Shown piece after piece: positions 13,587 to 21,279 of a stretch of 64,000 nt of DNA (positions within the stretch are counted from its first letter, which is position 1; each line of letters starts with the position of its first letter). Position numbers and translations under genes: made by a program. Where the stretch lies: NCBI RefSeq assembly GCF_018332695.1, contig NZ_BOQN01000118.1:62001-126000 (forward strand), written 5' to 3'. This DNA comes from Paractinoplanes toevensis. Lineage in GTDB: Bacteria; Actinomycetota; Actinomycetes; Mycobacteriales; Micromonosporaceae. The notes under the pieces were generated by a model. That model made no database searches. It saw nothing but the letters and a program-made list of their open reading frames with translations, and had not been told where the DNA came from.

Positions 13587-14756
13587 TTGAGGCAGGTTCT
13601 CGCACGAGCCATCGGCGGGGTGGCCATCATCGGGCTCATCGCCGGTGCCGCTGCTTGTAATAAGGACACAAGTAGCAGCAGCGACACGGCGAGCGGCTCG
13701 AACTGCGGCTACAAGCTCGCATACTTCGGCGCTCTGACCGGCTCGGCCGCCAACCTCGGTGTGAACATCGAGCAGGGCTTCGAGCTGGCCATCAACCAGT
13801 ACAACAAGACCAAGGGTTCCGACTGCATCACCGTTGCGAAGTTCGACTCGCAGGGTGCGGCCGAGGTCGCCCCGGGCGTCGCCCGGAACCTCGTCGCGGA
13901 CAAGAAGATCCTCGGCGTCGTCGGCCCGCCGTTCTCCGGCGAGTCCGAGGCCGCTGACCCGATCTTCGAGGCGGCGGGCATCCCGACGATCACCCCGTCC
14001 GCGACCCGCGTGTCGCTGTCGGCGAACGGCTGGAAGACGTTCCACCGCGCGGTGGCCAACGACGACGCGCAGGGCCCCGCGGCCGCGGCGTACATCAAGG
14101 ACACCCTGAAGGCCACCAAGGTCTTCATCGCGGACGACCAGTCGGCGTACGGTGCCGGTCTGGCCGACGTCGTCAAGTCCAAGCTCGGCTCGCTGGTTGT
14201 CTCCTCGGACAAGACCGAGGGCGACGGCAAGCAGACCGACTTCTCGGCGCTGGTGCAGAAGGTGACCTCGTCCGGTGCGACCGCGCTGTTCTACGGCGGT
14301 TACTACACCAACGCGGGCGTCATCCGTAAGCAGCTGACCGCGGCCGGCTGGAAGGGCACCCTGCTCGGCGGCGACGGCATGAAGGACCCGGGCCTGTCCA
14401 AGGCGTCGGGCGTGGCTGCCGCTGTCGGCACCGTCGTGACCTGCCCGTGCTCCCCGCCTGAGGCGGCCGGTGGCACGTTCGTCAACGACTACAAGGCGCA
14501 GTGGAACGTCGCCGCCGGTACCTACTCGGACGTCGCGTTCGACGCGGCGAACATCTTCCTGCAGGGTATCGACGCCGGTAACACCACCCCGGAGAAGCTG
14601 AACACCTACCTGTCCACGGTGAACTACAAGGGCATCGCGAACACGTACAAGTTCACCTCGACCGGTGAGCTCGACCCCACCCTGATCAAGGTGTGGGCGT
14701 TCAAGTTCGACCAGAGTGGCGACGCCAAGTCCGACGTGGAGATCAAGACCTCCTGA
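13587..14756 (+). CDS. livK: Branched-chain amino-acid ABC transporter, substrate-binding lipoprotein
   Basis: This 389-residue periplasmic-binding-fold protein (Leu/Ile/Val-binding type, peripla_BP_6) is anchored as a lipoprotein. The N-terminus MRQVLARAIGG, hydrophobic stretch VAIIGLIAG and lipobox AAAC put the lipidated Cys at residue 24. A Ser/Asp-rich linker follows, then the binding domain from YKLAYFGALTGSAA. I chose TTG 13587 because GGAGGAGAGG lies 8 nt upstream and it alone gives a proper signal peptide; the longer frame adds non-signal sequence. It is the first gene of livKHMGF. A 12-bp hairpin separates it from livH. Confidence 0.92.
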   Translation: MRQVLARAIGGVAIIGLIAGAAACNKDTSSSSDTASGSNCGYKLAYFGALTGSAANLGVNIEQGFELAINQYNKTKGSDCITVAKFDSQGAAEVAPGVARNLVADKKILGVVGPPFSGESEAADPIFEAAGIPTITPSATRVSLSANGWKTFHRAVANDDAQGPAAAAYIKDTLKATKVFIADDQSAYGAGLADVVKSKLGSLVVSSDKTEGDGKQTDFSALVQKVTSSGATALFYGGYYTNAGVIRKQLTAAGWKGTLLGGDGMKDPGLSKASGVAAAVGTVVTCPCSPPEAAGGTFVNDYKAQWNVAAGTYSDVAFDAANIFLQGIDAGNTTPEKLNTYLSTVNYKGIANTYKFTSTGELDPTLIKVWAFKFDQSGDAKSDVEIKTS

Positions 14757-14780
14757 TCGCGCAGTAACTCTTCGTAGGGC

Positions 14781-14811
14781 CGGTGTGGCCGGATGATCTC
14801 CGGCCACACCG
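14781..14811 (+). terminator. livK-livH intercistronic hairpin
   Basis: Perfect 12-bp arms CGGTGTGGCCGG (14781-14792) and CCGGCCACACCG (14800-14811) flank a 7-nt loop. No T-run follows directly; TTTT appears 8 nt later. Its place between the binding-protein and permease genes suits partial termination or 3'-end stabilisation, which would give excess binding protein. Confidence 0.65.
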
Positions 14812-14835
14812 ACCTCGTCGTTTTGGAGCCCCTCT

Positions 14836-15786
14836 GTGAACTTCTCCGGCCTGATCAACGATTTCGGGCCGCTCACCGTGACCGGGCTTGCACAGGGCGC
14901 GATCATTGCCCTGTTCGCACTGGGCTACACCCTGGTCTACGGTGTCCTGCGGCTGATCAACTTTGCACACTCCGAGGTCTTCCTCCTCGGCACCTACGGG
15001 TGCCTCATCGCCTGGGGATGGTTCGGCCTCGACCAGAACTCGAAAGCGCCGAACTTCGGCGCGATGCTCGCCTACATGGCCCTCGGGCTGGTGGTGGCCA
15101 TCGTCGCGTCGGGTCTCACCGCGCTCGCGGTGGAGCTGGTGGCCTACCGGCCGCTGCGCCGCCGTAACGCCCCGCCTCTCGCATTCCTGATCACGGCGAT
15201 CGGTGCGTCGCTCGCGATCTCGGAGACGGTGGGTGTTCTGACGCACCGCAATCAGAGGGGTGTCCCGCCGATCATCCAGGCCCGGACGGTCATCACGATC
15301 GGCGACACGCACATCACGAACCTGCAGATCCTGATCGTCGTCCTGGCGCTGGTGATGATGTTCGTGCTCGACCGCTTCATCAACGGCTCGCGCCTGGGCC
15401 GGGGCATCCGCGCGGTGTCCCAGAACCCGGACAGCGCGGCGCTGATGGGCGTCAACAAGTCCCGGGTGATCTCGCTGGTCTTCCTCCTCGGCGGCCTGAT
15501 GGCGGGCATCGCCGCGGTGATGTACGACCTGAAGATCGGCGTCACCAAGTACGACGCGGGTTTCCTGCTCGGCATCGACGCGTTCACCGCCGCGGTGCTG
15601 GGCGGCATCGGCAACCTGCGGGGCGCGCTGCTCGGTGGCCTGCTCCTGGGTGTGCTGCAGAACTACGCGGCCGGCCTGTTCGGTTCGCAGTGGCTGCACG
15701 CGGCGGCGTTCGTGCTGCTCGTGCTGATCCTGCTGTTCCGTCCGACGGGCCTGTTGGGTGAGTCTCTCGGAAGGGCACGAGCATGA
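14836..15786 (+). CDS. livH: Branched-chain amino-acid ABC transporter, permease LivH
   Basis: This 316-residue integral membrane protein is one of the two permease subunits of the liv transporter. About eight hydrophobic segments are visible, beginning with GLAQGAIIALFALGYTLVYG, which leads into the family motif VLRLINFAHSE. The conserved cytoplasmic loop GRGIRAVSQNPDSAALMGV should contact the ATPases. The GTG start follows GGAG (14825-14828). The stop overlaps livM in ATGA. Confidence 0.94.
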   Translation: MNFSGLINDFGPLTVTGLAQGAIIALFALGYTLVYGVLRLINFAHSEVFLLGTYGCLIAWGWFGLDQNSKAPNFGAMLAYMALGLVVAIVASGLTALAVELVAYRPLRRRNAPPLAFLITAIGASLAISETVGVLTHRNQRGVPPIIQARTVITIGDTHITNLQILIVVLALVMMFVLDRFINGSRLGRGIRAVSQNPDSAALMGVNKSRVISLVFLLGGLMAGIAAVMYDLKIGVTKYDAGFLLGIDAFTAAVLGGIGNLRGALLGGLLLGVLQNYAAGLFGSQWLHAAAFVLLVLILLFRPTGLLGESLGRARA

Positions 15787-16925
15787 GTGACACCGCAGTG
15801 GCCCCTCCGAAGGCCAAGCAGAACTTCCGCGGCAACGGCGGCGTTCGCGGCTGGTTCGGCCGGCAGCCGACCTGGGTGCGGGCGATCGTGACGCTCGTGG
15901 CGCTGGGGCTGGCGATCCTGCTGCCTTACGCGGGCGACGTCCCGCTGATCGGCCCGCAGATCGTCACCCAGGGCATCGACTGGCCCTCGTCGCTGTTCAA
16001 CATGTCCTACTACGTGCTGCTCGCGCTGGGCCTGAACGTGGTGGTCGGTTATGCGGGCCTGCTCGACCTCGGTTACGTGGGCTTCTTCGCGATCGGGGCG
16101 TACGGCACGGCGCTGCTGACCTCGAGGGACAGCCTGCTGTACGCGCACTCGGGCTGGTCGTGGCTGGCGGCGGCGCCGGTGGCGCTGGCGATCACGATGG
16201 CGGCGGGCCTGATCCTGGGCTGGCCGACGCTGCGGTTGCGCGGCGACTATCTGGCGATCGTGACCCTCGGCTTCGCCGAGATCATCCGCATCGTGGCCAC
16301 CAGTACGCCGAACTTCCTGCGCGGCGACCGGGGCTTCACCAACATCCCGCACCCGCCCGGCCAGGGCGCGGACGGCAAGCCGATCTTCGGCGTGACCGAC
16401 GCGACGCCGTACTTCTGGCTCGGCCTCGCGGTGATCGTCGTGGTCATCCTCGGCGTCCGCAACCTCGACCGCAGCCGGGTCGGCCGGTCGTGGCTGGCGA
16501 TCCGCGAGGACGAGGAGGCCGCCGAGATCATGGGCGTCCGGACCACCCGCTTCAAGCTGTGGGCGTTCGCGATCGGCGCGTTCATCGGTGGTCTCGGTGG
16601 TGTGCTGTTCGCCGGCGAGCAGGGCTTCATCAACTCGCAGACGTTCGTGCTCCAGTTCTCGATCCTGGTGCTGGCCGGTGTGGTCATGGGCGGTTCGGGC
16701 AACATGGCCGGCGCGATCCTGGGTGGTGCGCTGATCTCCTACATCCCGGACCGGCTGCGCGGTATCTCGGACCCGTTCTTCCACACCGACCTGTATGAAT
16801 ACCGGTTCGCGATCTTCGGCGTCGTGATCATCGTGATCATGGTCCTGCGCCCGCAAGGTCTCATTCCCAGCCGGCGCCGGGCGATGGAGCTCAAGGACCG
16901 GGAGAAGGAGGTGGCTCCGCTGTGA
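15783..16925 (+). CDS. livM: Branched-chain amino-acid ABC transporter, permease LivM
   Basis: This is the second permease subunit, 380 residues. A hydrophilic N-terminal extension of about 35 residues precedes the membrane segments. Typical LivM sequence includes [20 protein letters not shown], the [15 protein letters not shown] loop, and the ATPase-contact loop beginning [18 protein letters not shown]. The start overlaps livH by 4 nt and the stop overlaps livG by 4 nt, so all subunits are translated from one message. Confidence 0.94.
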   Translation: MSDTAVAPPKAKQNFRGNGGVRGWFGRQPTWVRAIVTLVALGLAILLPYAGDVPLIGPQIVTQGIDWPSSLFNMSYYVLLALGLNVVVGYAGLLDLGYVGFFAIGAYGTALLTSRDSLLYAHSGWSWLAAAPVALAITMAAGLILGWPTLRLRGDYLAIVTLGFAEIIRIVATSTPNFLRGDRGFTNIPHPPGQGADGKPIFGVTDATPYFWLGLAVIVVVILGVRNLDRSRVGRSWLAIREDEEAAEIMGVRTTRFKLWAFAIGAFIGGLGGVLFAGEQGFINSQTFVLQFSILVLAGVVMGGSGNMAGAILGGALISYIPDRLRGISDPFFHTDLYEYRFAIFGVVIIVIMVLRPQGLIPSRRRAMELKDREKEVAPL

Positions 16926-17809
16926 GCGAGCCGCACATCGAGACTCCGGAGGAGCTCGACCGTTCCGACGCCCGTCCGGTGGACGAGCCGGCTCCGACCG
17001 GCGGATCCTCCCCATCCTCCTCGGCAACCGGCGATCCGGATCTTCTGCTGGAGGTCGACCACGTCACCCTGCGGTTCGGTGGTGTCGTGGCGCTCAACGA
17101 CGTGAGCTTCTCACTGCGTCGCGGGGAGATCTTCGGTCTGATCGGCCCGAACGGGGCCGGCAAGACCACCTGCTTCAACGCGATGACCGGCGTCTACCAG
17201 CCGACCAGCGGAGCCATCCGGTTCCAGGGCGAGTCGCTCGTCGGCAAGAAGAAGCACGAGATCACCCGGGGCGGCATCGCCCGCACGTTCCAGAACGTGC
17301 GGCTGTTCCCCGAGATGACGGCGCTGGAGAACGTCATGGTGGGCGCCGACGCGCACCACAAGACGAGCGTGCTGAGCGCGCTGTTCCGGCTGCCGCGGTT
17401 CTGGCGGGAGGAGAAGTCGGGCCGCGAGCGCTCGATGGAACTGCTCCGCTTCGTCGGCATCGCGCACCGAGCCGGCGACGTCAGCCGCAACCTCTCCTAC
17501 GGCGAACAGCGCCGGCTGGAGATCGCCCGGGCGCTGGCCACCGACCCGACCCTGCTCTGCCTGGACGAGCCGGCCGCCGGCTTCAACCCGGCCGAGAAGG
17601 TGGATCTCCTCGCGCTGATCCGCCGGATCCGGGACACCGGCGTCACGGTCCTGCTGATCGAGCACGACATGCGCCTGGTCATGGGCGTCACCGACCGGAT
17701 CGTGGTGCTGGAGTTCGGCAAGAAGATCGCCGAGGGGACGCCCGCCGAGGTGCGGGACAACCCGGCGGTCATCGCCGCGTACCTGGGGGTTCCGACCGAT
17801 GCTGCTTGA
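16922..17809 (+). CDS. livG: Branched-chain amino-acid ABC transporter, ATPase LivG
   Basis: This ABC ATPase has 295 residues. About 40 Glu/Ser/Pro-rich residues precede the nucleotide-binding domain. Motifs are Walker [11 protein letters not shown]-loop [10 protein letters not shown], signature LSYGEQRR, Walker [14 protein letters not shown] and switch His in LLIEHDM. The LivG-specific insert between Q-loop and signature is present. The GTG start overlaps livM (GTGA), and the 3' end overlaps livF by 11 nt. Confidence 0.94.
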   Translation: MSEPHIETPEELDRSDARPVDEPAPTGGSSPSSSATGDPDLLLEVDHVTLRFGGVVALNDVSFSLRRGEIFGLIGPNGAGKTTCFNAMTGVYQPTSGAIRFQGESLVGKKKHEITRGGIARTFQNVRLFPEMTALENVMVGADAHHKTSVLSALFRLPRFWREEKSGRERSMELLRFVGIAHRAGDVSRNLSYGEQRRLEIARALATDPTLLCLDEPAAGFNPAEKVDLLALIRRIRDTGVTVLLIEHDMRLVMGVTDRIVVLEFGKKIAEGTPAEVRDNPAVIAAYLGVPTDAA

Positions 17810-18509
17810 GCTTGAGAACGTTTCCCTCGCGTACGGCCGCATCCAGGCCCTGCACGGCATCAGCCTGAGCGTCGCGCAGGGCGAGATCGTCGCCCTGATC
17901 GGCGCCAACGGCGCCGGGAAGTCCACCACGATGCGGGCCATCTCCGGTCTGCGCCCGGTCTCGGAGGGTTCGATCCGCTTCGACGGGCAGGACATCTCCA
18001 AGCTGCGGGCCGACCTCCGGGTGATCCGGGGCGTCTCCCAGTCGCCCGAGGGCCGGGGCATCTTCCCGGGCATGTCGGTGCGGGAAAACCTGGAGATGGG
18101 CGCCTACACCCGGAAGAACAGGGCCGAGATCGACGAGGATCTGCAGCGGGTGTTCACCCTGTTCCCGCGGATGAGGGAGCGGGAGAAGCAGTCCGGCGGC
18201 ACGCTGTCCGGCGGTGAGCAGCAGATGCTCGCCGTGGGCCGGGCGCTGATGAGCCGGCCGAAGCTGCTGCTGCTCGACGAGCCGTCGATGGGTCTCGCGC
18301 CCATGCTGATCCAGCAGATCTTCGACATCATCGTGGAGATCAACCAGCAGGGCACCACCGTGCTGCTCGTGGAGCAGAACGCCCAGCAGGCACTTTCCCG
18401 GGCACACCGGGCGTACGTTCTGGAGACCGGACGGATCGTGAAGGAAGGCACCGGCGCCGAACTTCTGCACGACCCGGCGGTCAAGGACGCCTACCTCGGC
18501 GTTGCTTAA
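17799..18509 (+). CDS. livF: Branched-chain amino-acid ABC transporter, ATPase LivF
   Basis: This is the second ATPase of the transporter, 236 residues, standard for LivF. Motifs are Walker A GANGAGKST, Q-loop SQSPEGRGIFPGMSV, signature LSGGEQQM, Walker B LLLLDEPSMGL and switch His replaced by Gln-flanked LLVEQN, as is normal in LivF. It starts 11 nt inside livG. A 20-nt gap with a good ribosome binding site then leads into a second amino-acid transporter. Confidence 0.94.
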   Translation: MLLELENVSLAYGRIQALHGISLSVAQGEIVALIGANGAGKSTTMRAISGLRPVSEGSIRFDGQDISKLRADLRVIRGVSQSPEGRGIFPGMSVRENLEMGAYTRKNRAEIDEDLQRVFTLFPRMREREKQSGGTLSGGEQQMLAVGRALMSRPKLLLLDEPSMGLAPMLIQQIFDIIVEINQQGTTVLLVEQNAQQALSRAHRAYVLETGRIVKEGTGAELLHDPAVKDAYLGVA

Positions 18510-18529
18510 TTTCTCTTGAGGAGACATCC

Positions 18530-19450
18530 ATGTTCCGCACCACCCCTGGCCGTCGGGCGATCCTCGGGCTGGCACTTGCGGCGGCGCTGACCACCTCGGT
18601 CGCCGCCTGCGGCTCGGAGTCCGGCGACGACACCGGCAGCAGCACCCCCACCGGCGCCTCGTCGGCGAGCACCGCCGTCGACGCGGCCCTGGTCGCGAAG
18701 CTCCCGGCCGACATCAAGTCGGCCGGCAAGCTGACCATCGGCACCGACTCGACGTACGCGCCGAACGAGTTCCTCGACGCCGACGGCAAGACCGTCATCG
18801 GCTTCGACGTCGACCTGTTCAACGCGGTGGCGGCCAAGCTCGGCCTGACCACCGAGTGGCAGTCGGCCAGCTTCGACAGCATCATCCCCGGCGTCACCAG
18901 CAAGAAGTACAACGTCGGCGTCTCGTCCTTCACGATCAACGCGGACCGCCTGAAGGAGACCACCATGGTCTCCTACTTCTCGGCCGGCACCCAGTGGGCG
19001 GCCAAGGCCGGCGCCACGATCAGCGCGGACGACGCGTGTGGCAAGAAGGTCGCCGTGCAGACCGCGACCGTGCAGGTCGACGACATCACCGCCCGGTCGA
19101 AGAAGTGCACCGACGCCGGCAAGGCGAAGATCACGATCGACCAGTACCAGGCGCAGTCGGACGCGACCAACGCCGTGGTCACCGGCAAGGACGACGCCAT
19201 GCTGGCCGACTCCCCGATCGGCGCGTACGCGGTGAAGCAGACCAACGGGCAGCTCGCCCTGGTCGGCGACATCTACGACTCGGCGCCGTACGGCTATGTG
19301 GTGGCGAAGGACCAGGCCGACGGCCTGGGCGCGGCCCTCGAGGGCGCGCTCGAGGCGCTGATCGCCGACGGCACCTACAAGACGGTCCTGACCAAGTGGG
19401 GCGTCGACGCGGGCGGCATCACCGACCCGGCCGTCAACCCCACCGTCTGA
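18530..19450 (+). CDS. Polar amino-acid ABC transporter, substrate-binding lipoprotein
   Basis: This 306-residue binding protein belongs to the SBP_bac_3 (glutamate/glutamine/polar amino-acid) family. The signal peptide ends in the lipobox SVAAC, with the lipidated Cys near residue 24, followed by a Ser/Thr/Gly linker. The binding domain opens with KLTIGTDSTYAPNEFLD and includes VIGFDVDLFNAVAAKLG. ATG 18530 has GAGGAG close upstream. The gene lies only 20 nt after livF and 5 nt before its own permease, so two different transporters appear to share one transcript. Confidence 0.9.
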   Translation: MFRTTPGRRAILGLALAAALTTSVAACGSESGDDTGSSTPTGASSASTAVDAALVAKLPADIKSAGKLTIGTDSTYAPNEFLDADGKTVIGFDVDLFNAVAAKLGLTTEWQSASFDSIIPGVTSKKYNVGVSSFTINADRLKETTMVSYFSAGTQWAAKAGATISADDACGKKVAVQTATVQVDDITARSKKCTDAGKAKITIDQYQAQSDATNAVVTGKDDAMLADSPIGAYAVKQTNGQLALVGDIYDSAPYGYVVAKDQADGLGAALEGALEALIADGTYKTVLTKWGVDAGGITDPAVNPTV

Positions 19451-19455
19451 CCCTT

Positions 19456-20463
19456 ATGTCGGACCAGACACAGACCGACCGGGCACGGCCTGAACCCATC
19501 CAGGCCGTGCCCGTCCGGCACCCAGGACGCTGGCTGGCGATCGCGGTTCTCGCCGTGCTCACCGCGATGTTCCTGCACCTGATCTTCACGAACGATCAGT
19601 TCCGGTGGTCGTTCATCTTCAGCTCGTACGAGCCCGGCAAGCGCGGTGTCATGTTCACCGAGCCGGTTCTCGACGGCCTGCGCGGCACCCTGCTGCTGAC
19701 CGTGACGTCGATGGTCATCGGCGTCGTGCTCGGCGTGATCATCGCGATCATGCGGCTGTCCGACAACTGGATCCTGCGCGGGGTCGCGTTCGTCTACACC
19801 TGGTTCTTCCGGGCCGTACCCCGGCTGGTCCTCGCCGTGCTGTTCGGCAACCTGAACATCCTGTGGGACCGGATCGGCTTCGGCCTGCCGTTCGACCAGC
19901 AGATCGGCAAGCTGTTCGGCATCGATGACCTGAACGCGCAGTTCTACAGCATCAAGGCCAGCGACCTGCTGGCCGGTTTCGTGGCCGGCATGCTCGCGCT
20001 CGGCCTGTCCGAGGCGGCCTACATGGCCGAGATCGTCCGGGCCGGCATCCAGTCGATCGACCCCGGCCAGGGCGAGGCGGCGACCGCGCTCGGTCTCTCC
20101 CGCGGCCAGGTGCTGCGCCGGGTCGTGCTGCCGCAGGCGATGCGGGTGATCGTGCCGCCGACCGGCAACGAGATCATCGCGATGGTCAAGGACACCTCGC
20201 TGGTCGCCTTCGTACCGGTCACCTACGAACTGTTCTTCCAGCTCAACGCGATCAAGGCGCGCACCTTCGTGGTGCTGCCGGTGCTGGTCGCCGCGGTGAT
20301 CTGGTATTTGATCATCTGCACCGTCCTGATGATCGCGCAATACTTCGTGGAGCGGCACTTCGGCCGGGGCTACGGCGCTTCCGGGCGGGCCCGGCAGCGA
20401 TTGCGGAACATCCAGGCGGAGCAGGGCGGCGTTCCGGCTTCGGAGAGTGGGGCGGCGACATGA
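19456..20463 (+). CDS. Polar amino-acid ABC transporter, permease
   Basis: This His/Glu/Gln/Arg-type permease has 335 residues. After a 25-residue polar leader and one N-terminal membrane helix, the BPD_transp_1 domain runs from [19 protein letters not shown]. It contains the EAA loop [20 protein letters not shown], which contacts the ATPase. The longer first extracytoplasmic loop (FNQQ to LNAQFYSI region) is typical of this actinobacterial branch. ATG 19456 follows the lipoprotein stop by 5 nt. The stop overlaps the ATPase start in ATGA. Confidence 0.9.
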   Translation: MSDQTQTDRARPEPIQAVPVRHPGRWLAIAVLAVLTAMFLHLIFTNDQFRWSFIFSSYEPGKRGVMFTEPVLDGLRGTLLLTVTSMVIGVVLGVIIAIMRLSDNWILRGVAFVYTWFFRAVPRLVLAVLFGNLNILWDRIGFGLPFDQQIGKLFGIDDLNAQFYSIKASDLLAGFVAGMLALGLSEAAYMAEIVRAGIQSIDPGQGEAATALGLSRGQVLRRVVLPQAMRVIVPPTGNEIIAMVKDTSLVAFVPVTYELFFQLNAIKARTFVVLPVLVAAVIWYLIICTVLMIAQYFVERHFGRGYGASGRARQRLRNIQAEQGGVPASESGAAT

Positions 20464-21224
20464 GTACGGAGATGGTGCGCGCCGACAACGTGCACAAGTC
20501 GTTCGGCTCGCTCGAGGTACTCAAGGGCGTCGACCTGGTGGTCAACTCGGGCGAGGTGTGCTGCGTGCTCGGCCCCTCCGGTTCCGGCAAGTCGACGTTC
20601 CTGCGCTGCGTCAACCACCTCGAGAAGCTCAACGCCGGGAAGATCTTCGTGGACGGCGACCTGGTCGGCTATCACGAGCGCGGCGGCAAGCTGCACGAGA
20701 TGAAGGGCAAGGAGGTCGCCCGGCAGCGCCGGTCGATCGGCATGGTCTTCCAGCGTTTCAACCTCTTCCCGCACATGACCTCCCTCCAGAACGTGATGGA
20801 GGCACCCTGCCGGGTGAAGAGGGAGAACAAGGCTGAGGTACGCGAGCGCGCGGCGTCGCTGCTGGAGCGGGTCGGTCTCGGCGACAAGATCGACGCGTAC
20901 CCGGGCATGCTCTCCGGTGGTCAGCAGCAGCGGGTCGCGATCGCCCGGGCCCTGGCCATGCGTCCCAAGCTGATGCTGTTCGACGAGCCGACCAGTGCCC
21001 TCGACCCGGAGCTGGTGGGCGAGGTGCTGGACGTGATGAAGGACCTGGCCCGGGACGGCATGACCATGGTGGTCGTGACCCACGAGATCGGCTTCGCCCG
21101 CGAGGTCGGCGATCAGGTCGTCTTCATGGACGGTGGGGTCGTGGTCGAGAAGGGCACGCCCGCCGAGATCATCGCCAATCCGCAACACGAACGAACCCAG
21201 GCATTCCTCAGCAAAGTGCTGTAA
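20460..21224 (+). CDS. Polar amino-acid ABC transporter, ATPase
   Basis: This 254-residue ATPase belongs to the GlnQ/GluA group. Motifs are Walker [11 protein letters not shown]-loop [12 protein letters not shown], signature LSGGQQQR, Walker [15 protein letters not shown] and switch His in VVTHEIGFA. It is the last gene of the transporter cluster. Only 55 bp separate its stop from the polA start, and those carry the polA damage-type promoter. Confidence 0.94.
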   Translation: MSTEMVRADNVHKSFGSLEVLKGVDLVVNSGEVCCVLGPSGSGKSTFLRCVNHLEKLNAGKIFVDGDLVGYHERGGKLHEMKGKEVARQRRSIGMVFQRFNLFPHMTSLQNVMEAPCRVKRENKAEVRERAASLLERVGLGDKIDAYPGMLSGGQQQRVAIARALAMRPKLMLFDEPTSALDPELVGEVLDVMKDLARDGMTMVVVTHEIGFAREVGDQVVFMDGGVVVEKGTPAEIIANPQHERTQAFLSKVL

Positions 21225-21248
21225 ATGCGACCGGGGCGGTCAGCGTTG

Positions 21249-21271
21249 TTGTCGTACCTCAGGTCTAGAGT
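21249..21271 (+). promoter_or_regulatory. RecA-independent DNA-damage (PafBC-type) promoter of polA
   Basis: TTGTCGTAC (21249-21257), 8 bp, then TAGAGT (21266-21271). This fits the RecA-NDp consensus TTGTCRGTG-N8-TANNNT known from mycobacteria. The -10 ends 8 nt before the GTG start, so the transcript should be leaderless; no Shine-Dalgarno is visible. The same element precedes uvrB, uvrA and uvrC. Confidence 0.75.
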
Positions 21272-21279
21272 TCCCTGAC

